The notes: generated from the sequence alone by a model not told the origin. 64,000 bases of DNA from Ascarosepion bandense (GCA_037127315.1 JBBBDQ010001454.1:1222001-1286000), one strand, 5' to 3'. Positions 11,240 through 21,993 are shown, counted from the stretch's first letter. Program-made: numbers and translations.

Positions 11240-12179
11240 ATTTATATCAACAGAAAGACTTTTGTGACCGACATAGCCACACTCGAAGCAAACCTTATTA
11301 GTAAAAAAAATTTTTAAATGCTCCCCCTAGACATCACACTGGGATGTTTTTGGCTTATATTTTTCAAATTTTGATTGTCTTATTGCTTGAACTCGACAAA
11401 TGTTCTTTTCTTCGATCCGCGTATTGTCTCTTTTTACATTTCTCAGTCTCTGGCAATCCTCAGTCACCTTTTGTAGCATAATGTAAGGGTCTTGCTTCAT
11501 AATTGTCAGAACCCTTGATCTGATGTCTGTGTCTTTCGCCGCTGTAAGTCTCTAGACAAAGATTAAACATTTATATATGTCGACTGAAAAGTCGCCTAAT
11601 TTAAACAATTCACATTGTGAATTTACATTGCCTGCATATGCCACAAAGTCTTCATTCTCTTGTTTTACAATGTTTAAACACTTATATCGAGTATGGAATA
11701 AACTGTCTCGAACATTCCTGACAAAATCTTTGTCTCATCGGCTTTTTAGGTAAAATTAAGTTCGTGTATTTAGTGTTATTCTCTGTACCAAATTTCTGGA
11801 CTAACAACGTAATTTTCTTCGCCTCAGACCACTGTTTGCACCTATTTGAAAAAATCGTCTGGTTCCTACAAAAATAGGCAGAAAAAGTTACTCCATTGTC
11901 TGGGTCATATTTGAATCCTGATAATGAATTCGATATTCCTTCAGGGGGAAAAATCTGTAGCCCTGTTCTTCTGTTTTAGATATTACAGTTTCTCACAATA
12001 GATTAGTATCTTTTGCTTGTTGTTTTTGTAATTGCATCAGCTCGTGTTGAAAATTTATTTTGTGATTTTTCAAATGTTTCTTGTTGCTGTAACAACTGTT
12101 GCTGTAATTGTTATTGTCGCTACTGATATAACTGCAAACTAGCGTATAATGCTTTAGTTAAATCAACCAGTTGTTCCAT
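11240..12179 (-). pseudogene. gag: Ty3/gypsy gag with defective zinc knuckle
   Basis: The likely start is the Met at 12179 (MEQLVDLTKALYASLQLY), followed by a Gln-rich coiled region (QLQQQLLQQQETFEKS). Farther on: YKCLNIVKQENEDFVAYAGN, VNSQCELFKLGDFSVDIYKC and IRSRVLTIMKQDPYIMLQK (about 11490-11700), the capsid-like part of gypsy gag. A nucleocapsid knuckle at about 11268-11300 reads CFECGYVGHKSLSV: Cys-Cys-His are present but the last Cys is replaced by Val. Frameshifts occur at several points. Gag would package the element RNA; this copy cannot be full length as it stands. Confidence 0.9.
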
Positions 12180-12346
12180 TTTTGTTGAGTAATTTCACTG
12201 AGTACTTACAACGTAAGTTGATCAAATCCGCAATTACTACTGTTATACGTTTTACAAACAGTGTCTTGTAGTCTTTCTCGCTGTGAGTTGGAATCGAATC
12301 TCTTGTCGCTACTGTTGTATCTTTTAAACAGGTTACAAACAAACAG

Positions 12347-12796
12347 GCTTACGGCCTATCACGTTGAATACACCGGTTCTCGCTCGATTACCGAAGTTAA
12401 GCAACGTTGAGCCTGGTCAGTACTTAGATGGGTGACCGCTTTGGAATACCAGGTGCTGTAAGCGTATAGTGACGGATGTGCGTTGTGGTGCAATGGAGAT
12501 CGGCTCGGAAAGAGAAATCGGTGAGCCAAGTTCGAATTCCAGTTGAATACCCTGCATTCACTTAAGCACTGGTACCCTTGGGAAAGGTAGTAATCCGTCC
12601 ATTTCCTCCAGTTATGGGTTAAATAACAAGGGTAGAACTTGGGGACAATGCTCTTAAAAACAAATCCCAATGAATCGTGAAAAGAAAAATGTTGTAAAAA
12701 TAAATAACCTTACCCAAAAAATCGTTGGTTATGACCTTAAAATGATCCCATAAGGATTGATAGGTCGTTAAGCCTCAAAGACAAACAAACAAACAA
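12347..12796 (+). mobile_element. 5S rRNA-tRNA chimeric SINE (family A), fullest copy
   Basis: Bases 12347-12463 are an almost complete 5S rRNA-like sequence: GCTTACGGCC start, AATACACCGGTTCTCG, CCGAAGTTAAGCAACGTTGA (box A region), GATGGGTGACCGCTTTGGAA and TACCAGGTGCTGTAAGC (box C region), 117 bases against about 120 for real 5S. About 9 bases later a tRNA-like head begins (GGATGTGCGTTGTGGTGCAA, then B-box-like AAGTTCGAATTCCAG). The body ends in GTTATGGGTTAAATAAC, and a separate tail follows: GACCTTAAAATGATCCC, GATTGATAGGTCGTTAAGCC and (ACAA)n. It sits between the 5' LTR and gag of the gypsy element, so it inserted after that element. Internal 5S and tRNA promoters both belong to pol III; which one drives it cannot be told from sequence. 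Confidence 0.93.
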
Positions 12797-12843
12797 GGTG
12801 GTACTCAAGTGAAAGAAAAACAACACGTGCGTAAATGAAAGAA

Positions 12844-13009
12844 GAGAAGTTTATTGTAAAGAGAATACACTACAGCAAGACAGGGAATCTGGTGTCAGGC
12901 TAATAATTGCCGTATTACGTCACAGGTATCTCCTGTACTCATTATATATGGTTACTAATATAGTCAGGCCACGTAGACGACAGGAAGTGTGGGACATTCC
13001 ATTACAACA
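12844..13009 (-). repeat. Degenerate 5' LTR of minus-strand Ty3/gypsy element
   Basis: Opens on the minus strand at 13009 with TGTTGTAATGGAATGTCCCA, and shares CTGACTATATTAGTAACCAT with the copy at 9600-9701. The inner boundary and the primer binding site are not certain because the region next to gag is interrupted by the SINE. Confidence 0.78.
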
Positions 13010-13017
13010 GCGCATGG

Positions 13018-13325
13018 AGAAAAATCGTTTTGATATCACGTTTTTACGGAAGAGCAATCATGGCTGGATTCTGATAGACGTTGCGGTCCCTTGGGATAAG
13101 AACATCGTGAGGGCGATGTAGGCAAATTTACAAAAGTACTGAGATCTGGTTGACAATATCAGGCAGTAGCACATCAGTTGTCCCTTTTGTTTTTGGCGCA
13201 CCCTGACTAATTAAAGGGATTTATATGTTAGACCCGACTCCTTGGGAATATACGATATCATTGGGAGGTGGTGGCCCTGATTGGAATAGCTCATGTGCCG
13301 AGAAAGTTGTTTGTTTTTGTTTAGT
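13018..13325 (+). pseudogene. LINE restriction-like endonuclease fragment
   Basis: Frames give NHGWILIDVAVPWDKN (about 13060-13110), a form of the D-x-PxDxN core found at the end of restriction-like endonuclease (RLE) LINE proteins, then SVVPFVFGA (about 13165-13190), GIYDI (about 13235-13250) and ALIGIAHVPRKL (about 13280-13318), all in the order expected for the extreme C-terminus of such proteins. Frameshifted twice. It is more diverged from the 29-39 kb RLE copies than they are from each other, so it may be a different family. Confidence 0.75.
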
Positions 13326-14619
13326 GAAATACCAACCTCTAGTTTAACCCGGGAACACTAACCATGGGTATATAGTACCCAGCGCAAATATCACCATTTT
13401 AATTACAATTTAATTAAATGTTCAGTACCTGATTTTCTTATGTAAATGGTGTTTTTCAGTTCCTATTAATGTTAACTCATAGTACAAATTTTGAAGTGCC
13501 TGCATGTAAAATATTTTAAATAAAAATTTACATTTAATATTTTTTTGATATTTTCAAAATCGGGTATGATATACTCATTGTTAGTGGTGGTGTAACTTTA
13601 GTTGATTTAATTGATGGATAGTGTTCCACAGTTAATACCGAAATTTAAATATTTTGAACACAAATGTATGTCTTCAAACAGAAATATTTTAAACTTAATT
13701 GTATACCTTCAACTATAGATAAGATCTATTGTTCATTTTTCTATAAAATGAATTACTAATTCTATAAAATTTACTATAAATATGTCATTTTATTATAAAT
13801 AGGTATTGTTGAACATTTTACAAAATAAACATGTATTGCTTGTAATTTTACTATAAAAATGTATTTTTATGCTTTCATAGGATTTTGCTTTTGTTTGGGG
13901 TTTCACGATTTGCCCATAACTGGGACCCCATCCTAACAGGTACTACCACTTGAGAGTTGGCATGGGAACAATAGCAATTACGAATGTGCCAAGAAAAGTT
14001 TTGGGTAAGGCTGCGGGTAAGAACTATTATTCGATCATCAAAACCCAACCGAAATATCTAAAACACGGAGAGGATTTCCGATAACAATAACAATGAAAAT
14101 AATTATAATAATATTTATAATCGTTGCAACGACAAAGATTTGAGAAAAATATAAACAAAAAGGATACTTATATTTTATATTTAGGATTAAAATGAGATAC
14201 TCACAGATACTTCTTTTCTGCTTATCTTGCTTTCAACTATTCAACAGGTTAAATTTGATACCTGTTGGTTTTCTCTTCTCCTTGAAACTTTGTAGAAAAA
14301 ACAAAAATAAAAGGAAAATAAAGTTTATATAAGTGGCTGTTAAACGAATTCCGAGTCAGCTCTTAAGAGTTAGTAAGTAGCTCCAGCGATTGCTGTGCGT
14401 ATCACAGTGGGCTAAATTTTAGTTAGTGTACGCGTATATCGTGTTCTTTGGTGCAAATGAAAGAATGATACTAAGTTCGACGATCAACACTTTTAATGTT
14501 CCAATATATTTTTAAATTAAGGTCGCTGGGGAAGGAAGAGACAAAAGGGAGTCACTGGTTCAAAAGGTTTAATTACTGAAATTTAGTTGGTTAAAATTTT
14601 AAATAATCGCTAAAATTAT
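13326..14619. other. AT-rich non-coding; one dispersed repeat
   Basis: No gene. The 13343 region (TTTAACCCGGGAACACTAAC, then a short inverted TGGGTATATAGTACCCA) and the 13912-13985 region (inverted match to 2568-2660) may be ends of one unclassified element, possibly piggyBac-like because of the TTAA context. Simple runs of TATAAA-like words fill 13700-13870. Confidence 0.35.
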
Positions 14620-14758
14620 TACCGTATTTTACAAGACGATTCGGCTTGGAAGAAGTATCATAATATTAGAAATAAATTTCTAAGAAAAAAGGTCATTTTC
14701 ATACAACAATACATTCACCTTGCTTTTCTCACATACTGGCACTACATGTTAATTACAA

Positions 14759-15082
14759 TCAGTCAGTTGAGTGCCATCCGTGAGACACGCTTGGGCGATG
14801 ATGTCTCGAAAGCGACATGACTGACTGGGGCAAAGATTATTCATTGCTGACTGGGTAGAAAATTATGCCATTATGCCATTGCTTTCTGCGGTAGACTTTG
14901 CCATCTAAGGCTATAGAACCCAATCTGTCCTATTATTTAACCCATAATTAGAAGAGATGGACTAATACCTTTCCCAAGGGTATTTGTGCGTAAGTAAATG
15001 CAAGGAATTCAACTGGAATTTGAACTCAGCACCCCGAATTGTCGTTCCGGATCAATATTTCCTGCACTACAACGCACACCCG
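14759..15082 (-). mobile_element. tRNA-derived SINE, family B
   Basis: Minus-strand copy with GTGCGTTGTAGTGCAGG head, body CTAATTATGGGTTAAATAA and 3' block ending ACTGACTG. Contains a local duplication around GATTATTCATTGCTGACTGG at about 14830-14870. Confidence 0.92.
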
Positions 15083-15094
15083 CATCACATCCAA

Positions 15095-15354
15095 TCAGTC
15101 AGTTAAGTGCCATACGTGATACACGCATTGGACGATCATGTCTCAAAAGAGACATGACTGACTGGGCAGAAGATTATTCCGCAGTAGATTGTCATTGCTT
15201 TCTGTGGTAGACTGGTTGCCCAATGGTATTTGTGCTGTAAATTGGTTTCCCAAGAGTATTTGTGCATAAGTGAATGCAAGAAATCCAACTGAAATTCGAA
15301 CTCGGCTCCCCGATTTGTCGTTCCGAGTCGATATCCACTGCATCACAACGTCCG
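15095..15354 (-). mobile_element. tRNA-derived SINE, family B, internally deleted
   Basis: Direct tandem neighbour of the previous copy, 12 bases away and in the same orientation. Lacks the part between the TACCGCAGAAAGC block and the ACCCTTGGGAAA block and shows a local duplication of TTTGTGC(T/A)TAA-like sequence there. Head has A-box- and B-box-like blocks (GTTGTGATGCAGTGGATATC, GAGTTCGAATTTCAG). Confidence 0.9.
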
Positions 15355-16384
15355 ATTTTTGCTTGTTTGGCAATGACAACCAATTCTGCCCACGCTGCGT
15401 TGTTGATCTCCGATTAACTAAAAGAGAACCGCTTAATACCACTTGGCGAAGTTGGTTCAGACATGCGAGGGGTTGCTATATGAAGAAAACCAGATTTAAG
15501 ACCAAAACGACACGGTATAGATTTATACAAGATTACAAAAAAGTCAAAATTAGTGACGAAAAAAACAACAACAGTTCGCTGGTATTTCAGTAGCACGATA
15601 ACATTCGTGTTGTATTATTTGTAAGGGACGATCGCTTATTCAAATTCCAATTTACAATATTTCTCTCTGATTGTATTCCTCTTATTTCTAGTAGCAGGTG
15701 AGTTTTCAGGCCGACCGTATTTCAAATTTTTTTCCAACCTCTTCTTTTAAGACATGTGTGCCGACTCACTAAGCTCGTCTTTGCACCTAGACTGGGGTGG
15801 AAAAAAGGCGGATAAGGTTTTCATTTCCCTGACAGTACACCTCTTACCAGCTGAAAATGAAAACAATTACATTTAACCATTTCGACTTCCAATAGACGAC
15901 AAACTCTCTCTAATTGTTTACCTGCTCTTGTCAACCGTTCTGGTAATCCAGTATGCAGGAAATTGTCAAGGCCACATTTCCACCTAGGGTTACACATCAT
16001 CAAATCTCATTGACACATATTGTGGCTAGAATCAGTCTGATAAATTTTAAATAAATTAAAAACTTCGAAATTTTAAATAAATTTAAAACTTCGTACCTGG
16101 GTTTTTCAACTTGTTAACATTTTGGCTACTTTTCCCAACAAAAATAATTACATCCTCCAATTTTAGAGAAATCTCTTCTAATCTTCAAAACCACTTAAAG
16201 TTAATACCAGCCATTTGAAAATAGAGTTATAATACTAGTTGGTGGTTAGTAAATATACTACGCATCTTTTATTGTTCAATATTGCTTTTATTTTCATAAA
16301 AAATAAATTTAAAATATAAAAAATATGCATATAAAAATACAAACGAATCAAATAAATTTTATTCATCCTTAAATTCTCACAACT
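15355..16384. other. Non-coding, nothing recognised
   Basis: Likely interior of the putative pogo-like element. Short frames at 15270-15596 and 15821-16003 carry no domain; the first overlaps the SINE. Confidence 0.35.
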
Positions 16385-16592
16385 CGTCACTGCTGGATTC
16401 ATGTAAAAGCACTAAAATATAATCTGTAGAATCATCACTACTGCTAGTCATGTACAATAAATGACCCTCACTACCATCCATGTCATGGTGGTAACAATGA
16501 TGGTAACTGATACATTTGTCTTCGAAGACGCAAACGTATTTTTCAGGGATTTTTAGGAAAAAAGTGCGTCTTGTAAGCTGGAAAATGCGGTA

Positions 16593-16933
16593 ATTATTTT
16601 TCTTAAAATTTTGATTAAGAAAGTGTTTAAGCTCGAATTAAATACGCTCTTAAGTGATAAGAGAAATAACTGTGGCTTGAAAAATGAAGTTTCTTTTTCT
16701 GAATAAAGATACATCAGGTAAAAGAAAGTACGTAGTCACTTATGAATGGCATATAAGGTAGCATATAAATGCTTTTTGGTAGTCTCTTGAGTTTATTTAT
16801 TACTGAAATGTTCAAAATAAATGTATTTCCAGTATAAAATATCGTTGAAACTATTTGCCTTGTATAGATCATCAAACATCAAACAGCGTCTCAGAACATT
16901 GTTCATAACTAATGCAAAATGTGTTTCAAATTC

Positions 16934-16973
<40 letters not shown>

Positions 16974-17357
16974 ACTATTCATGGAGACATAACCTGTAGA
17001 CGTCTACACTTTTAGAAAGATATTTTACTCTTTGAAACGTTATAAACACAGTGGTGTTCTTCGGCTCAAAATAAAACATATGGAATTATTTCTGTAGTTC
17101 TAATATGTGCATATATCACCATATTTGATGGTTTTTATCAGCTATATCGATTTTCAACTATTAAAAATATTATTGCATTACAAAGGATAAATATTACAGA
17201 AGAAAATTTTCGAAAGATCTGAAACTATGTGAGACAAACAAAAATATGTTGTTCTTTGATTTGTTGAAGAGAATAAAAGGTTGTGTTCAAAATGTAAGAA
17301 AAAAGTAACGTTCCATCTTGGCTTTCGTACCTTGTAACTGATGAGCTTTAGTATAAA
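16593..17357. repeat. Non-coding with (TA)n at 16935-16970
   Basis: About 17 uninterrupted AT units; the rest shows no gene or repeat match. Confidence 0.85.
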
Positions 17358-17984
17358 CTAGGATACGTTTAACAGAAAAGTAAGAGAGAATGACAAAAAG
17401 AAAGAAAAAGGAAGAAAATTGATGAACAAAGAAGAGGATAATAAAAAATGAAGAAGAGGAAAAAGAAGCAGATGGACGATGAGATTAGAAGTGAAGGATA
17501 GAATGAAACCGTGATGAAGAGAGCAATAAAAAAGATGAAGAAGAAGAGGAGGAAAAAGAAGCGGGTGAACAATGAGAGTAAAGAAGGAAGATAGAATGAG
17601 ACTGTGAAGAGGAGAGCAATGAAGAAGAAGAAGAAGAAGAAGAAGAAGAAGAAGAAGAAGAAGAAGAAGAAGCGGGTGGATGATGAGAATAGTTGAAGGA
17701 GATAGCTTGAGACCGTGACGAAGAGAGCAATGAAAAAGATGAAGAAGAAAAAAATGAAAAAGAAGCGGGTGAACAATGAGAATAAAAGAAGATAGAATGA
17801 AACTGTGAAGAAGAGGGTAATGAAAAACATGATAGAGAAGAAAACAAAAAAGTGAATGGACAATGAAAGAGAAGATGAGGATAGAATGAGACGATGAAGA
17901 GACCAATGAAAAATATGATGAAGAAGAAAAGTAAAAAAGAGAAAAGAATTTAAAGAAGACGATTAAGGATTGTGATATTAGCAA
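17358..17984. repeat. About 600-bp homopurine (GA-rich) tract
   Basis: The plus strand is almost pure A/G with a central (GAA)n run at 17617-17672. Larger units built around GAAGAAGAGG and GATAGAATGAGAC repeat at about 95-105 bases (17497, 17588, 17702, 17792 and 17880). The long minus-strand open frame (Phe/Ser/Leu only) is an artefact of this composition. Confidence 0.93.
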
Positions 17985-18420
17985 ATATAAGACATTGATT
18001 TCAACTTGTGTAGATTTTTTGATGTCATTTTAAGCGTAAAGATTTTTTTATTGAATACGTATCGTTAATCCCAACAGTGAAATGTTATTTCTTTAATTCA
18101 AAAGCCAGTCTTTCCACACAAGCACGCGAACACACACTCACATACATCCCTACCTATAAACATACATATATACATACATGCAATTTCATATTATTGGATT
18201 TAATATATGTACACATATATGATACATAAACATACATACACCTTCAAAGCTAACAATGGAAAAATAAAATTTTTATTTAAAATAAGAAGCAGTTATTTTC
18301 TTTTAGCAATCAATGTCAACCTTCTTATAGAAAGGTTGTGGTATCACGGAATAATTGGCATTTTAAGAGCAAATGTTTCCCTAGGCCCCAATTGAATGTT
18401 CATTTACAATACTCTGTTAA
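17985..18420. other. Non-coding with degenerate CATA repeats
   Basis: Imperfect ACATACAT words at 18130-18240; nothing else recognised. Confidence 0.5.
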
Positions 18421-18441
18421 TAAACAGACAGACCGGCTGAC

Positions 18442-18500
<59 letters not shown>

Positions 18501-18562
18501 GAAAGAGAAAGATAAACATGCATAGATGGATAATGAATAGACAGGTAGATACAAACAGAACG

Positions 18563-18607
<45 letters not shown>

Positions 18608-18654
18608 TGAACAGACAGATATGAATAGATTTAAATAGATACGTATAGACTTAG

Positions 18655-18728
<74 letters not shown>

Positions 18729-18856
18729 TGTGTGAGATAAATGTATAGATAGATATGAACAGACTTAGATAGAGAGATAGATAAAGAGAGAGATAAATGC
18801 GTAGACAGATATGAACAGGACTAGATAGATAAATTGATACATAGATATGAACTGAC

Positions 18857-18893
<37 letters not shown>

Positions 18894-18975
18894 GAGAGAT
18901 AGAGAGAAACTTACATAGACAGGTAGATAGAACAGAACTATATATATATATATAGAGAGAGAGAGAAAGATAGAT
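18421..18975. repeat. Compound GATA / TA / GA microsatellite block
   Basis: (GATA)n at about 18443-18500, 18564-18606 and 18858-18890, (TA)n at 18658-18708, (GA)n at 18709-18728 and 18953-18968, joined by GATAGAYATGAACAGAC-like linkers repeated several times. Minus-strand frames rich in Tyr-Ile-Ser are composition artefacts. Confidence 0.97.
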
Positions 18976-19581
18976 GTATGCATGCCATATTATACTGTTT
19001 TAATTCAAGGTAGCATAACTGCAATTGACGCATTGATTGTCATAGTCACCCACTTAAGAGACAGCACGATTTGATAGCCGCGGATCCACATCACGCAACG
19101 TAGATGAGACGATGCGGACTGATGATTATGTCCAACCCTTTTCTCGTTTCATTTTTCCCAAGATTTTTCTTTAGACTAAAATTATATCTTTTTAAAAAAA
19201 GTAACACGTTCTGCATTTAAACCAGAAAATTCCAATTCAAGTTTTCTCCTTCGATGACAAACTTCATTCCTTCACTGTACCACGAATACTGTTGACTTAT
19301 TTAAAGTTAATATCGGCTAAATAAAGATTATGTGACTCATATTAATATTAAATGTGTGTGTATAAAGAAAGCCAAAATATCACTCGGCGTGATCGGTGAA
19401 AAATAAAGCATAAAATTATGATTCAATTTGAATTTACGCCGCCTTGATTAGCTGTCAGTAGAATCGTTCATAGCTTAGTTTCCTCCCGATAAAGGCGGCG
19501 CGAGTTCGAGTTTCACTTGAAAATTGCGTTACGGAGTTTTAGTTTTCATTTTTTACACACGATTATAGACTCAAAGTCTGA
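18976..19581. other. Non-coding, nothing recognised
   Basis: At 19440-19520 a sequence CCGATAAAGGCGGCGCGAGT followed by TCGAGTTTC has a weak tRNA-like look but no paired A box. Confidence 0.35.
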
Positions 19582-20442
19582 ACTTCTTCTATGTGCCTTG
19601 TTCTTTCAGAACGTATGCAATCATGGCCTTCCACGTCTCCCTATTTCTGATGGCTCTCAGCACGATTTCTCCTGTTACACCACGCAAACCTCGTTCCGCC
19701 ATTCACCTGCTCAGGCCTGTCAAGTACGTTACACGCTGTTTCCCCTGTCTCTCCTTCCCTCTATTCCCTCCTTTTTCATTGCATGTCCCAGAAACGTATC
19801 GCTATCTCTTTCTGATGCAAAATATTAATTTCCTTTTTGTTTCCATCCTTTCCAAAACTTCATCATTGCTCACATGCTCGATCCATTATATCCGCAGCAT
19901 CTTTCTGTAGAGCCACATTTCAGTTGCTTCAAATTTTTCCTTCATCTTCGATGATATTATCCAGCATTCACAGCCATAGTGATGAACTGACATCATATAA
20001 CCAGTACTCTTTTCCTTGTTGCTAGCGAAATTTTCCTGTTTCTTAATACTTTGCTCAGCTTCTGGAATGCATCCATCGTCATGTCAATTCACCTTCAGAT
20101 TTCTCTGTTATACTTTCCGTTTACTGTTAGGTATTCAAATTTTTGTACCTGCTTGGTTTTAGTATCCCTCACCTGTATTTGGTATTTTGGGCTGCTCTTT
20201 TTGCTGATGACCATGCATTCGGTTTTCTTGCAGTTTATTTGTAGTCCTTTCTTGCCACTCTCTTCAGCTTCTGTAGAAGATCTTGTAGTTTCCTTTTCGT
20301 GTCTGCTATCAGCACTGTATCATCTGCGTACGTTATGTTGTTCCAATTGTGGCCTCCGATGACAAATCCTGGCATAACATTTAGGGTCCTCAGAACGGTT
20401 TTGCTGTACAAGTTGAATAAATCCGGTGAAAAGACACAGTCT
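19582..20442 (-). pseudogene. Endonuclease-RT LINE (family L), YADD to 3' end
   Basis: Minus strand from 20442: SPDLFNLYSKTVLRTLNVMP, FVIGGHNWNNITYADDTVLI (intact YADD catalytic motif at about 20320-20335), DTKRKLQDLLQK, then in other frames the NCKKTECMVISKK-like, KFKYL, LRHRKISLETKK-like, WFYRRMLRI-like and KRQLKFLGH-like blocks, ending in the GVTGE..LRA region and a stop before TTC repeats (GAA on the coding strand). The 5' break is just upstream of motif B. Same family as 26.3-27.6 kb. Confidence 0.92.
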
Positions 20443-20990
20443 AGGCGTAAAAAGCAAAATATGAATATTTTCTAAGTATAGCTTTAGCTTTGGCGCAAGG
20501 CCAAAAATGTTGTGCACCACGTGAGAATCGAACTCACTCACTCGTAATTGATTATAGCGAGACAAGTTTGATAAAGATTAAACCACGTTGAAGTGTCCGA
20601 CAGCAACTAAAATATGAACGAAACCATCATTTTTTGTCATATGCCAAGTCTTTTCAGTACATAACTTTCCACAACTTCCTGTCTTTTGTTACAGCAAGCA
20701 TTATTTTTTATTGCTTGTCACCCGTCTCTGTTTTTGTTCCCTCATTCAATCTCGTGACGCGCTGTTATTTTGCCGCCCTTTACCTTCAGAATGTCTCCTG
20801 AGTGTTTCTCTTTGGCTTCTTATGAGCCACACAGATTTCAGTTATATCATTCTGATAGTAAGCATATTTCCTTGTTCATATTTTCCTTAAGACTTCCTCT
20901 TTAATCGCATGTTCCATTTATGATATTCTTCGGATTCATTGATAGAACTACATCTTTGCTGCTTCAATTCAAGGAATTCGTTCATCAATC
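20443..20990. other. Non-coding, nothing recognised
   Basis: A short stretch at 20500-20580 (CACGTGAGAATCGAACTCAC) has a B-box-like word in minus orientation but no A box was found. Confidence 0.35.
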
Positions 20991-21286
20991 ATTCAGTCAT
21001 TTAATTCTCATAGGTGATACAAGATTGGGCGATCATGTCTCTTTCGATACATGACTGAAGAAGATTTTTCCGCAGTAGTTTGTCATTACTTTCTGCGGTA
21101 AACCAGTTTGCCATCAAAAGCTGTAGAACACAATCTGTCCTGTTATTTAACCCATAGCTGGATGGGGAAGAAATGAATTCATACTTTTCCCAAAGATATT
21201 TGCGCGTAAGTGGATGAAACGAATTCGACTGGAATTCGAGCTCGGCTCTCTGATTTCTCATTCTCTATAACACCACAACGCATATC
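20991..21286 (-). mobile_element. tRNA-derived SINE, family B
   Basis: Minus strand: head GATATGCGTTGTGGTGTTAT, B-box-like GAGCTCGAATTCCAG, body CCAGCTATGGGTTAAATAAC, 3' block with ATGTCTC..GACATGATCGCCCAA. First of three alternating copies in 1 kb. Confidence 0.93.
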
Positions 21287-21325
21287 AATCACTACTATAT
21301 ATGAAATTTGGTGTTACTAGTTCAG

Positions 21326-21634
21326 CGGATGTGCGTTGTGGTGCATTGGATATCGGCTCGGAACGAGAAATCGGGGAGCCGAGTTCGAATTCCAGCTGAA
21401 TTCATTGCATTCACTTACGCACAAATGCCCTTGGGAAAGATATTAATGCACCTATTCCTTCCAGTTATGGGTTAAATAACAGGACAGATTGGGTTCTATA
21501 GCTTTGGTCGGCAACCAGTCTACCGCAGAAAGCAATGGCAACTTACTGCGGGATAATCTTCTGCCCAGTCACTCATGTCTCTTTCGGGACATGATCGCCC
21601 AAATGTGTATCACGTATGGCACTTAACTGACTGA
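21326..21634 (+). mobile_element. tRNA-derived SINE, family B, near full length
   Basis: Best plus-strand copy: GGATGTGCGTTGTGGTGCAT head, GGCTCGGAACGAGAAATCGG, B-box-like GAGTTCGAATTCCAG, CAGTTATGGGTTAAATAACA, CTACCGCAGAAAGCAATGGC, then CATGTCTCTTTCGGGACATG hairpin and CACTTAACTGACTGA. About 309 bases; used here as the family reference. Head-to-head with the preceding copy with a 39-base spacer. Confidence 0.95.
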
Positions 21635-21732
21635 GTTCAGCGATATTTTCTCGTGTCTTAATACATTGCTTAATTTCTGGAAGGGAACTTATGCTCCTTG
21701 GAATTTTGTCTTTTGTTTTCTGATAGTACAGC

Positions 21733-21993
21733 CAGTCAGTTAAGTGATACACACTTGGTCGATCATATCTGACTGGGCAGAACATTTTCTCACAGTAGGT
21801 TTCCATTAGTAGACGGGTTGCCAACCAAGGCTATAAAACCTAATCTGTTATTTAACCAATTTGTTATTTGATGGATTAATACCTTTCCCAAGGGTGTGCT
21901 GCGCGTAAGTGAATGCAACAAATTCAACTGGAATTCAAACTCGGCTCTCCGATTTCTCGTTCCAAGTCAATATACACTGCACCCCAATGCACA
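21733..21993 (-). mobile_element. tRNA-derived SINE, family B
   Basis: Minus strand; lacks the CATGTCTC hairpin half and part of the body. Tail-to-tail with the plus copy 98 bases upstream. Confidence 0.92.

Larger units (their letters stand above)
14620..16592. mobile_element. Possible pogo/Tigger-like DNA transposon remnant
   Basis: The left end TACCGTATTTTACAAGACG and the inverted right end TACCGCATTTTCCAGCTTAC share a TACCG(T/C)ATTTT terminus beside TA. On the minus strand at about 16385-16480 an acidic stretch (SSSDDSTDYILVLLHESSSD) ends in a stop; acidic tails are known from pogo-type transposases, but no catalytic motif was found. Two family B SINEs have inserted between 14759 and 15354. 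The class is an inference from ends only. Confidence 0.4.

Noticed and set aside
12347..12463. Functional 5S rRNA gene
   Set aside because: The 5S-like part is diverged and fused at a fixed point to a SINE head in several copies, so it is a retroposed module.
15143..15442. 99-codon and related frames over SINEs
   Set aside because: They translate family B SINEs; the same peptide words recur wherever a SINE lies, so they are not genes.
17358..17984. 208-codon minus-strand open frame
   Set aside because: It is only Phe, Leu, Ser, His and Tyr produced by the homopurine tract; no protein features.
18421..18975. Possible CRISPR-like or satellite array
   Set aside because: Units are tetranucleotide GATA and TA runs with variable linkers; no constant repeat-spacer layout.
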